This document shows positions 34,677 to 42,757 of a DNA stretch of 64,000 nt, one piece after another. Source of the stretch: Bacteroidota bacterium. GTDB taxonomy: Bacteria; Bacteroidota; Bacteroidia; Chitinophagales; Chitinophagaceae. The notes beneath the pieces were generated by a model. It was not told the DNA's origin, searched no databases, and worked only from the letters and a program-made list of their open reading frames with translations. The DNA lies in NCBI GenBank assembly GCA_016706595.1, contig JADJJH010000010.1:1-64000 (forward strand). The letters are read 5' to 3'. The stretch's first letter is position 1. Each line of letters starts with the position of its first letter. The position numbers and the translations under genes were made by a program.

Positions 34677-36359
34677 ATGATAGATCAGCAAAAACAAAAT
34701 ATACCTACTAACTACGGAGCTTTAAGTACCTTGGTTACCGTTTTCTTTTTTTGGGGATTTATTGCTGCAGGTAATGGTGTATTCATTCCGTTTTGTAAAC
34801 ATTATTTTGCACTTGATCAATTTCAAAGTCAACTCATTGATTTTGCTTTTTATGGGGCCTATTATATTGGTGCACTTGCCTTATTTATGTATGCCAATTT
34901 TCAACGCAATGATTTAGTGGCTAAATGGGGTTATAAAAGAAGTATTGTGTATGGTTTAAGTTTTTCGGCACTAGGTGCAGTTGCTATGATATTGGCTGTG
35001 AACGGAAATACTTTTGAAGGTATGTTAGTTGGATTTTTTATTGTAGCACTTGGATTTTCGTTACAACAAACAGCAGCTAATCCTTTTGCTCTTTCACTAG
35101 GTGATCCGGCTACCGGTTCAAACCGAATTAACTTGGGCGGTAGCATTAATTCGTTCGGAACCTTTATTGGACCAATTGTAGTGGCGCTTGCCTTATTTGG
35201 TGTTACTAAAGCCAGCGACGATCAAGTCAATAATTTAGGGTTAGATAAGGTAACCATTTTATATGCCTTTGTGTGCGCCTTGTTTTTAGGTGCTGCTGCC
35301 TTATTCTTTTTTTCGAAAAAAGTACCTGATGGAAGTAGCCATGAAATAACCGAAAAGGCAAACAAAGCGGTTATGGCCATGTTGGTGATGACCATTTTAT
35401 TAGTGCTGGTTTTTATTCCGGTTTTTTTAAGCTATAAAGAAAATGTGGTAGATGAAATAGCTAAACAAGCTATTGAAATGACTCGTATGCGTTGGTTACT
35501 TGCCGGCTTAGTAATTGTGATCGCTACTTTATTATTCTCCTATTTTAGTGCCAGTAAAAAAAGTGAAGGTTGGGGCGCCATGAAATATCCTCAGTTGGTG
35601 TTGGGCATGTTGGCCATTTTTATTTATGTTGGTGTTGAAGTTGCCATTGGTAGTAACTTAAGTGAACTTTTAAAACAACCGCAATTTGGGGGCTTCGAAG
35701 CGTCGGAAGCAGCGCCTTATGTTTCGATGTATTGGGGCAGCTTAATGATAGGAAGATGGGCCGGCGCTATTAATGTTTTTAAACCGGGCAAGACATTAAA
35801 AAACGTATTGCTGTTGGTAATTCCATTAATTGCCTTTGGGGTAATCATCGCTATTAATACGATAGCACAAAGCGATATGACCCCTTTGTATTGGTATTTT
35901 GTTTGTGTATTGGTTTTAGTGATTGCTTTTTATGCCACACAAGATAAACCTGCCAAAACACTTTTAGTTTTTAGCTTGTTGGGTGTTGCAGCAATGTTAG
36001 TAGGTATTTTTAGTGAAGGGAGAACTGCAACCTATGCTTTTTTAAGTGGTGGATTATTTTGTAGTGTGATGTGGCCGTGTATTTTTTCGTTAGCAACCGC
36101 AGGATTAGGAAAATATACCACCCAAGGTTCGGGCTTTTTAATTATGATGATATTAGGTGGTGGCATTATCCCACCGATACAAGGTAAGCTTGCCGACTTA
36201 TTACAAGGCAGTTCTTCGATGGTTGGATTTGGCATACATACCTCCTATTGGATTACCGTAATTTGTTTTGTGTATCTTGCTGTTTTTGCGTTTGCGGTTA
36301 AAAAGATTTTACAAGCACAAGGTATTGATTATGATGCATCGCAAACTTCGTCACATTAA
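34677..36359 (+). CDS. FucP-like MFS sugar:H+ symporter
   Basis: 560 residues with about 12 membrane segments plus extra loops, so longer than the roughly 430 of E. coli FucP. The start is typical: FFFWGFIAAGNGVFIPFCKH, then FAFYGAYYIGALALFM and ALGFSLQQTAANPFALSLG; near the C-terminus, CSVMWPCIFSLATAGLGKYT and MMILGGGIIPPIQGKLADL. It imports a sugar such as glucose, galactose or fucose with protons. The ROK kinase gene follows, suggesting an uptake-phosphorylation pair. Confidence 0.85.
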   Translation: MIDQQKQNIPTNYGALSTLVTVFFFWGFIAAGNGVFIPFCKHYFALDQFQSQLIDFAFYGAYYIGALALFMYANFQRNDLVAKWGYKRSIVYGLSFSALGAVAMILAVNGNTFEGMLVGFFIVALGFSLQQTAANPFALSLGDPATGSNRINLGGSINSFGTFIGPIVVALALFGVTKASDDQVNNLGLDKVTILYAFVCALFLGAAALFFFSKKVPDGSSHEITEKANKAVMAMLVMTILLVLVFIPVFLSYKENVVDEIAKQAIEMTRMRWLLAGLVIVIATLLFSYFSASKKSEGWGAMKYPQLVLGMLAIFIYVGVEVAIGSNLSELLKQPQFGGFEASEAAPYVSMYWGSLMIGRWAGAINVFKPGKTLKNVLLLVIPLIAFGVIIAINTIAQSDMTPLYWYFVCVLVLVIAFYATQDKPAKTLLVFSLLGVAAMLVGIFSEGRTATYAFLSGGLFCSVMWPCIFSLATAGLGKYTTQGSGFLIMMILGGGIIPPIQGKLADLLQGSSSMVGFGIHTSYWITVICFVYLAVFAFAVKKILQAQGIDYDASQTSSH

Positions 36360-36497
36360 AGGTGTCTTTAAAAACGCTGATGCTTCGTTATTCGAATTTT
36401 GTAAATCCTTTATTTACCATAGTAAACGCTTACGATAGCTATCGGAATTGCAAAATCCAAAACCCTCGCCTGAGATTTGTAAGAGACGCCTTTTGGT
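36360..36497. repeat. Interspersed terminal-inverted-repeat element, copy 1
   Basis: Ends AAGGTGTCTTTAAAAAC and GTAAGAGACGCCTT are imperfect inverted repeats. Inside are GATGCTTCGTTATTC, TTTACCATAGTAAACGCTT and GATAGCTATCGGAATTGCAA. About 140 bp; nearly the same sequence occurs at 48908-49048. Confidence 0.65.
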
Positions 36498-36521
36498 AAT
36501 ACAAAAAATGATTATAATAAT

Positions 36522-37457
36522 ATGAAGTATAGCATAGGTATTGATATCGGTGGAACCAATTCGGCTTTTGGCATTGTAGACAAGAAAGGTCGAATTATTT
36601 TTCAAAACAGTATTCCTACCAAAGAATTTTTATTGGTGGAAGATTTTATCGAAGCACTTCATAAAGAACTTTTTCCTGCTATCGAAAAATATGGACAACA
36701 ACAAATGAAGGGTATTGGCATAGGTGCTCCCAATGGAAATTTTTATAATGGAAGTATTGAGTTTGCCCCCAATCTTCAATGGAAAGGTATTATACCTTTG
36801 TCGAAATTATTTGAAGAAAAATTTTTACTACCTTCTGTGGTGACGAATGATGCAAATGCGGCAGCCATTGGTGAAATGATGTATGGAGCTGCAAAGGGGA
36901 TGAAAGATTTTATTATGGTAACCTTAGGCACAGGCGTTGGCAGTGGATTTGTAGCCAATGGAAAGATGATTTACGGACATGATGGTTTTGCAGGTGAATT
37001 AGGACATACCATTGCCATACGTGATGGCCGATTATGTGGTTGCAGCCGAAAAGGTTGTTTAGAAACTTACACATCGGCAACCGGTATTGTAACTACAGCC
37101 TATGAGTTTTTATCAAATAGCGAAACGTCAAGTTTGTTGCGTTCTGCTATACATATCAATGCAAAAACAATCTATGAAGCCGCTGTGAAAGGCGATGAAT
37201 TAGCTTTGCAAATATTTGATTATACCGGCAAAATTCTAGGACAAAGTTTGGCGGATGCGGTGGCTATTACAAGTCCGGAAGCCATAATATTGTTTGGTGG
37301 ATTAGCACAAGCAGGTAAGTATATTTTTGAACCTACCTATCGATACATGCAAGATAATCTGTTGATAATTTATAAGGATAAAGTAAAACTGTTGCCATCT
37401 GAATTAAAAGAAGGCGATGTAGCGATATTAGGAGCTGCTGCATTAGTTTGGAACTGA
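36522..37457 (+). CDS. ROK-family sugar kinase (glucokinase-like)
   Basis: 311 residues. ATP-binding IGIDIGGTNSAFGIVD at the N-terminus, NDANAAAIGEMMYGAAKGM, GTGVGSGFVANGKM, and the ROK zinc site: the GELGHTI His with the Cys cluster CGCSRKGCLET. It phosphorylates a hexose at the 6-position. Glucose is likely given the neighbouring importer, but N-acetyl sugars are possible. Confidence 0.9.
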   Translation: MKYSIGIDIGGTNSAFGIVDKKGRIIFQNSIPTKEFLLVEDFIEALHKELFPAIEKYGQQQMKGIGIGAPNGNFYNGSIEFAPNLQWKGIIPLSKLFEEKFLLPSVVTNDANAAAIGEMMYGAAKGMKDFIMVTLGTGVGSGFVANGKMIYGHDGFAGELGHTIAIRDGRLCGCSRKGCLETYTSATGIVTTAYEFLSNSETSSLLRSAIHINAKTIYEAAVKGDELALQIFDYTGKILGQSLADAVAITSPEAIILFGGLAQAGKYIFEPTYRYMQDNLLIIYKDKVKLLPSELKEGDVAILGAAALVWN

Positions 37458-37462
37458 TGTGT

Positions 37463-37550
37463 TATTACGAATTAAAGGTGATAATCACGAATTACGGAAA
37501 TCAATTACGAATTACGGGATTTTCATAACATAATTACGAATTCGTGATTT
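37463..37550. repeat. AATTACGA simple repeat in spacer
   Basis: Repeated ACGAATTA/AATTACGA units at irregular spacing between the kinase and response-regulator genes. No gene content. Confidence 0.5.
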
Positions 37551-37593
37551 TTAATGGTATATACACTTAACAATTACATAATCCTATAAGAAG

Positions 37594-37623
37594 TTGCGAA
37601 AGCAAAGTTCAAGCTTACTTTTG
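37594..37623 (+). promoter_or_regulatory. Promoter of the response-regulator gene
   Basis: TTG at 37594-37596 and TACTTTTG at 37616-37623 with exactly 19 bp between: an excellent Bacteroidota sigma-ABfr type promoter. The ATG follows 12 nt later, so the 5' UTR is very short. Confidence 0.65.
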
Positions 37624-37635
37624 TAAAAACCTTGT

Positions 37636-38313
37636 ATGGAAAATAAGTTTGGAAAAGTGCTGGTAGTTGATGATGAAAAGGATATTGTTCAAATCATTAA
37701 GTATAATCTCGAAGCTCACGGCTACGAAGTAGAAACCGCTTCAAATGGAGTAGAGGCTTTAACGGTTGCGGCAAAGTTTAAACCTGAAGTGATTTTACTA
37801 GATGTGATGATGCCTCACAAAGATGGTATTCAAACCTGCATAGAAATGCGCGCAAATCCAGAATATGATAATACCATTGTCATTTTTTTAACGGCACTTT
37901 CTGATGAGGCTTCCGAAATACGTGGTTTAGAGGCTGGAGGAGATGATTATATTTCTAAGCCTATCAAGCCAAAATTACTCATGTCGCGTGTTCACTCGGC
38001 ATTCAGAAGAATTCAAAAAGGCGATTCAACGATATTAATGTTCAAAGATTTGGAAATTAATCGCGAGAAATTTTTAGTTATTTTCAAAGGAGAAGAAATC
38101 AAACTACCTCGAAAAGAATTTGAATTGTTTGCTTTGTTAGCATCCAAACCAGGTAGAGTATTTTTACGAAATGAAATTTTGAACTCCATTTGGGGAAATG
38201 AAGTCATAGTAGGAGATAGGACCATAGACGTTCATGTACGAAAAATACGACAAAAATTGAATGAAGATTATATTCAAACTATCAAAGGCGTCGGCTACAA
38301 ATTTGAAGCTTAG
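37636..38313 (+). CDS. PhoB/OmpR-type response regulator
   Basis: 225 residues. Receiver domain: acidic VVDDEKD, phospho-acceptor Asp in VILLDVMMPHKDG, Thr/Lys switch in FLTAL and YISKPI. The C-terminal winged helix (PRKEFELFALLASKPGRVFL, GDRTIDVHVRKIRQKL, IKGVGYKFEA) binds DNA. Its partner kinase gene follows after 270 bases. The phosphate role of PhoB is not proved by sequence. Confidence 0.9.
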   Translation: MENKFGKVLVVDDEKDIVQIIKYNLEAHGYEVETASNGVEALTVAAKFKPEVILLDVMMPHKDGIQTCIEMRANPEYDNTIVIFLTALSDEASEIRGLEAGGDDYISKPIKPKLLMSRVHSAFRRIQKGDSTILMFKDLEINREKFLVIFKGEEIKLPRKEFELFALLASKPGRVFLRNEILNSIWGNEVIVGDRTIDVHVRKIRQKLNEDYIQTIKGVGYKFEA

Positions 38314-38583
38314 GTCGATTATATAAACCCTGATACTTCTTGATACTAATTTTTTAGATCCATATTGACAAAAGTCAACATTACCAATAGCTAACGGCAT
38401 TAAAAAATTGAAAGCTCTGTTTGCCGACAGGCAAGCTCATTTTTTAAGGCTGAGGAGGAAATCTTGGTTATTGAGAAGGCATATATGTCAATTCTAAAAA
38501 CTGCTTTTGAGAATAGCGAAACTCCAGAGATTTTGAGCGAACGCTTTTAAAGTACTTACTAATTTTAGCATTATCTTAGTTGC
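38314..38583. other. Spacer between response regulator and kinase
   Basis: 270 bases without a gene. A short hairpin TTGCC/GGCAA near 38421-38433, followed by a T run, could attenuate transcription between the two genes. Confidence 0.4.
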
Positions 38584-39633
38584 ATGTTACAAAGTAAAAA
38601 TATTTCACCCTCTCAAATAGCCTTTCTGTTTGCTTCTGTGATTGCAGGTATTACGGTTTTATTATTATTTATTTTTCATGTTCCATGGCTTTCTATTGTA
38701 ATAGGTGTTGTGGTAATGGCTGGGATAAGTTATGCAGTGAGCTATTATATCATTGAACGGTTTGTGTACCGTAAAATAAAATTGATTTATAAATTTATTT
38801 CGCAAACTAAAGCTACCAAACGCGAAGAGTTTTATTCGAATGAACTGCTACCGCAAAGAAGTTTTGAAGATGTTGGCGAAGATGTAGTAAAATGGGCTGA
38901 AGAGCGAAAAAGTGAAATGGAGCGCTTACAAAATAATGAAACCTTTCGACGAGAATTTTTAATGAACCTTGCTCATGAATTAAAAACACCCATATTTACC
39001 GCTCAAGGTTTTATAGAAACTTTATTAGATGGTGCTATCCATGACCCCGAAGTAAATACAACCTTTTTGCAAAAGGCCGGTAAAAGTCTTGATCGCTTAA
39101 CGGATTTAGTTACAGACTTAGATGAAATTTCCAAAATAGAATCTAACCAAGTGCCTATAAACAAAAGTAACTTTGTGATTCAAGAGCTTATACAAGACGT
39201 GTACGAAGAGCTATCGCAAAAGGCAGGTAATAAACACATTAAATTATCTATCAAAAAAGGATGCGAGCAAGATATTGTTGTGTATGCCGACAGGCCAAAG
39301 ATTAAGCAGGTATTGGTAAACCTCATTGAAAATTCAATTACGTATGGTAAAGAATATGGAGAAACTACCGCGGGCATCTATTTAGTAGATAATAAAGAAG
39401 TTTATATCGAAATAACCGACAATGGAATGGGCATATCAGATGAACAAATTGCGAGGGTATTTGAGCGGTTCTTCCGAACCGATAACGCCCGATCACGTCG
39501 CGAAGGTGGCAGTGGTTTAGGTTTGGCCATTGTGAAGCATATTATAGAAGCGCATAACCATAATGTTACTTGCCGAAGTAAAATTGATGTAGGAAGCAGT
39601 TTCGGGTTCACAATTGATAAAGAGCATAAATAA
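38584..39633 (+). CDS. Membrane sensor histidine kinase, PhoR-like
   Basis: 349 residues. Two membrane helices (about 12-32 and 36-58) enclose almost no periplasmic loop. DHp domain FLMNLAHELKTPIFTAQGF has the phospho-His; the ATPase domain shows NLIENSITYG (N box), ITDNGMGIS (G1) and GGSGLGLAIVKHI (G2). There is no PAS domain. The tiny external loop suggests it senses an envelope or transporter state. Pairs with the upstream regulator. Confidence 0.9.
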   Translation: MLQSKNISPSQIAFLFASVIAGITVLLLFIFHVPWLSIVIGVVVMAGISYAVSYYIIERFVYRKIKLIYKFISQTKATKREEFYSNELLPQRSFEDVGEDVVKWAEERKSEMERLQNNETFRREFLMNLAHELKTPIFTAQGFIETLLDGAIHDPEVNTTFLQKAGKSLDRLTDLVTDLDEISKIESNQVPINKSNFVIQELIQDVYEELSQKAGNKHIKLSIKKGCEQDIVVYADRPKIKQVLVNLIENSITYGKEYGETTAGIYLVDNKEVYIEITDNGMGISDEQIARVFERFFRTDNARSRREGGSGLGLAIVKHIIEAHNHNVTCRSKIDVGSSFGFTIDKEHK

Positions 39634-39826
39634 AAGGTTTGAAAAGAACATGTCGCTTTCACGTTACATACATTCTATTCGACTTGTGAGTAATTAGGTA
39701 AACTTTTTATACCATAATAGAAACAGAGAAATGTATGTTAGCGATGTTACATCCTACCCTTCCTAGGTAACTATTTTGGTTTAATTTTCGTGAGGTGAGT
39801 AAGTGATTTGAAAAAATCTACGAATC

Positions 39827-39840
39827 ATGATTTTTATCAT
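39827..39840. promoter_or_regulatory. FNR-like palindrome ATGAT-N4-ATCAT upstream of ccoI
   Basis: ATGATTTTTATCAT contains the TGAT-N4-ATCA core of FNR/CRP-family sites. Its centre is 51.5 bases before the first base of the ccoI TATCTTTG box, exactly the spacing seen before ccoS. Confidence 0.6.
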
Positions 39841-39884
39841 TTAATTTCCCCATCGATGTCAGCAAACAAACAGGTGTAGCATAA

Positions 39885-39892
39885 TATCTTTG
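39885..39892 (+). promoter_or_regulatory. ccoI promoter -7 box
   Basis: TATCTTTG fits TAnnTTTG and is identical to the box before ccoS. No TTG at the usual distance, as is common for activator-dependent promoters. Confidence 0.5.
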
Positions 39893-39898
39893 GGGGTT

Positions 39899-42322
39899 AT
39901 GATAGACCAATTGAAGAAAAGCGTCGCGTCAACTTCTGCCTCATGCTACCATTGTGGTGAACTTTGTACAACTACGAAAATAGTTTTTGAAGAGAAAGCA
40001 TTTTGTTGCGCCGGATGTCAATCGGTATATCAAATTCTTGCAGAGAATAATTTATGCAATTACTATTCCATTACCCAAAATCCAGGTCTTTCGCAGCAAA
40101 TTCCAAAAGTAAATACCTATTATGATTTTTTGGATGAAGCACAAGTCATCGAAAAATTTGTTCATTTTAAGGAAGGCGCCTTGTATCATATCAAATTGCG
40201 TATCCCTAATATGCACTGCAGTAGTTGTATATGGTTATTAGAAAATCTCAATAAACTGCATGCGGGTATTGTTTCGTCAAGAGTTACTTTTCTTGAAAGA
40301 GAAATTCAAATTGTGTTTAATGCAAATGAGGTGTCATTGAAGGAAATTGTAGTATTGCTTAAGAAGATTGGTTATGAACCTAATTTAACGCTAGATGATT
40401 TATTGCATCAGGAAGAGAAAAAACAAAATCGTTCACAGCTTTATAAAATTGGCATTGCAGGTTTCTGTTTTGGTAATATTATGATGCTAAGTTTTCCTGA
40501 CTACTTCGCATCTGGTAAATTTTTGAATGATGGAAATTTGAACTTAACATTCAATTACATAAGTTTAGGTTTGTCGCTCCCTGTTTTACTGTATTGTGCG
40601 CAAGAATTTTTTATCAGTTCGTGGCAGCATCTTAAACAAAGGCGCATCAATATTGATATGCCTATAGCACTAGCTATCCTTATTACCTTTTTAGTAAGTC
40701 TTTACATGATTTTAGTGCAAAATAAGCTCGGCTTTTTAGATAGCATGAGTGGCATTGTATTTTTTATGTTGTTAGGAAGGTTCTTTCAAAATAGAAGTTA
40801 TCACTATCTTACTTTTAAACGCAGCTACGCATCTTACTTACCCATTTCGGTAAATACTTTAGTGGATGGAAATGAAAAAAATATACCCTTAACCTCGGCT
40901 GTAATTGGTGACGAAATTTTAATTAGGCAACATGAAGTGGTTCCGGCAGATTCGATTTTATTAGATGATAAAGCTTGGTTTGATTATAGTTTCGTAAGCG
41001 GAGAAAGTAACTGGATTGAGAAGTATCCAAACCAAATTATTTATGCCGGTGCCATGCTCACTTCATCGAAAGCACAACTTAAAATATCCAAAACACCATC
41101 GCAAAGCTATATCACCCAATTATGGAATCGTAACCAAAGTGAAAAGTATGCGAGTAATACATTTTTTACTGCCGAAAAGATTAATTTATATTTTTCGTCA
41201 ATTGTATTGCTTCTTGGTTTTTCAGCTTGTATGTATTGGGTATTTGCCGGACAAGCGGCTATTGGTTTAACTGCTTTGGTAACTGTTTGGATCGTTGCTT
41301 GTCCTTGCGCTTTGCTATTAAGCAGTACTTTCACCAACGGAAATTTACTAACCATTTTAGCTGGCAATGGTATGTATGTAAAAAATGCAGAAGTGCTTGA
41401 GAAGTTAAAACAAGCAAACACATTAGTTTTTGATAAAACCGGTACTTTGACGAATACTCACCAAGCTGAAATTGATTTTATTGGAAGGGATTTATCAGTT
41501 CAAGAATACGAAGCTATTTATGCACTTAGTAACTTATCAATACATCCTTTAAGTCGATTAATTGCACGCTTTCTAAACCATTATACTCAACACGAAGTGC
41601 AAAATTTTTGTTTGTACGAGGGGAAAGGTATTTCGGGAACTGTGAATGGTTTACAAGTACAAATCGGTTCAGAGAAATGGATCGGAGTTAAGCCCAAACT
41701 AAGTTCATCATTTACCCGAGTATTTATAAAATTGAATGATGAAATTGTTGGTTTTTTTGAAATAAAAAATCAGTATCGCTCAAACATATTTGATGTGCTT
41801 ACAAAATTGAAATCAACTTATCAATTGCATTTATTGAGCGGGGATAATGATGCTGAGGCACAAACGCTTACCCCATGGTTTGCTAATGGAAAAAATATTC
41901 AATTCAATTGTTTGCCCGAAGACAAAACGGCTTATATCAAAAGGTTACAACAAGCAGGAAATAAAGTAGTTATGATCGGTGACGGGTTAAACGACGCCAA
42001 TGCTTTTGAACAAGCTGAAGCGGGTATTGCGGTCATCGAAAGTGAACATAATTATTTGCCTGCTTGTGATATTATTTTAAAAGCAGAAAGTTTGTCGAAA
42101 TTGAATTTGATGATGAATTATATCCGAAAACTCAATGTTATTTTAATTACATGCTTTGTGATATCCATCGTTTATAACATAGTTGGATTATCCTTTGCCA
42201 TGCAAGGAAAGTTAACGCCGGTAGTAGCTGCCATACTTATGCCTATCAGCACAATTAGTATTGTTGGTATCAGTTTTGTATTATCTAACTACTTTGCAAG
42301 CAAGCATAAATTATCAATTTAA
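39899..42322 (+). CDS. ccoI: Copper-transporting P-type ATPase for cbb3 assembly
   Basis: 807 residues from ATG 39899 (an in-frame TTG nine bases earlier is less likely). The N-terminal Cys-rich module CYHCGE...FCCAGCQSVYQ is the ATPase-associated metal domain; a heavy-metal domain follows with MHCSSCIW. Transport motif ACPCALLLS, phosphorylation site FDKTGTLTNT, hinge MIGDGLNDANAFE. CcoI/FixI pumps copper for the CuB centre of cbb3 oxidase. It forms its own unit ahead of the ccoS-started operon. Confidence 0.9.
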   Translation: MIDQLKKSVASTSASCYHCGELCTTTKIVFEEKAFCCAGCQSVYQILAENNLCNYYSITQNPGLSQQIPKVNTYYDFLDEAQVIEKFVHFKEGALYHIKLRIPNMHCSSCIWLLENLNKLHAGIVSSRVTFLEREIQIVFNANEVSLKEIVVLLKKIGYEPNLTLDDLLHQEEKKQNRSQLYKIGIAGFCFGNIMMLSFPDYFASGKFLNDGNLNLTFNYISLGLSLPVLLYCAQEFFISSWQHLKQRRINIDMPIALAILITFLVSLYMILVQNKLGFLDSMSGIVFFMLLGRFFQNRSYHYLTFKRSYASYLPISVNTLVDGNEKNIPLTSAVIGDEILIRQHEVVPADSILLDDKAWFDYSFVSGESNWIEKYPNQIIYAGAMLTSSKAQLKISKTPSQSYITQLWNRNQSEKYASNTFFTAEKINLYFSSIVLLLGFSACMYWVFAGQAAIGLTALVTVWIVACPCALLLSSTFTNGNLLTILAGNGMYVKNAEVLEKLKQANTLVFDKTGTLTNTHQAEIDFIGRDLSVQEYEAIYALSNLSIHPLSRLIARFLNHYTQHEVQNFCLYEGKGISGTVNGLQVQIGSEKWIGVKPKLSSSFTRVFIKLNDEIVGFFEIKNQYRSNIFDVLTKLKSTYQLHLLSGDNDAEAQTLTPWFANGKNIQFNCLPEDKTAYIKRLQQAGNKVVMIGDGLNDANAFEQAEAGIAVIESEHNYLPACDIILKAESLSKLNLMMNYIRKLNVILITCFVISIVYNIVGLSFAMQGKLTPVVAAILMPISTISIVGISFVLSNYFASKHKLSI

Positions 42323-42497
42323 GTGTATAACAAATGTGGATGTGCAAATAATAGTTCGAGCCTACTCGTTTCGCAGTCAAACAAAACCTTCAAAAAACTT
42401 AAATCGCCATTCTCATACATATTCGAAGTTTATCCCGAAGGTTTTTGGGGAGTGTGGAAGAAATTTGAAGCAAGTTGGTTTTTGCAAAGGACTCAAT

Positions 42498-42511
42498 ATG
42501 ATTTAAATCAT
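42498..42511. promoter_or_regulatory. FNR-like palindrome ATGAT-N4-ATCAT upstream of ccoS
   Basis: ATGATTTAAATCAT is a perfect palindrome whose outer ten bases equal those of the ccoI site. The centre is 51.5 bases before the -7 box, putting it close to -61.5 from the likely start, a class I activator position. Confidence 0.65.
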
Positions 42512-42532
42512 GTAGAATTATGTTTTACATCC

Positions 42533-42563
42533 TTGCACATCAAAACATCACAAAATATCTTTG
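42533..42563 (+). promoter_or_regulatory. ccoS-ccoNO promoter
   Basis: TTG at 42533-42535 and TATCTTTG at 42556-42563, 20 bp apart, a good Bacteroidota promoter driving ccoS and the genes behind it. Confidence 0.6.
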
Positions 42564-42587
42564 ACCCCTAATGAATTTTTATTGAAT

Positions 42588-42746
42588 ATGGGTGTAATGA
42601 TTTTATTAATTGGTTGTAGTTTGTTAGTAGCTATTGGGTTTTTAGTAGCTTTTGTATTTAATACCAAGCAAGGTCAATTTGATGATATGCATACTCCCTC
42701 TGTTCGTATTCTTTTTGAAGACAAAAAAGAAGAAAAAGCTAACTAA
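42588..42746 (+). CDS. ccoS: cbb3 oxidase maturation protein CcoS
   Basis: 52 residues from ATG 42588; an in-frame TTG at 42561 would overlap the promoter box. One membrane helix (ILLIGCSLLVAIGFLVAFVF), then the family signature QGQFDDMHTPSVRILF. CcoS is needed to insert cofactors into the catalytic subunit. Eleven bases before ccoNO. Confidence 0.85.
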   Translation: MGVMILLIGCSLLVAIGFLVAFVFNTKQGQFDDMHTPSVRILFEDKKEEKAN

Positions 42747-42757
42747 ACATTTATCAC

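Larger units (their letters stand above)
42323..42587. other. Regulatory spacer between ccoI and ccoS
   Basis: About 265 bases with short open frames but no convincing gene. It carries the FNR-like palindrome and ccoS promoter near its right end. Confidence 0.5.

Noticed and set aside
42323..42571. 82-codon ORF between ccoI and ccoS
   Set aside because: It spans the FNR-like palindrome and promoter box, and its sequence shows no domain.
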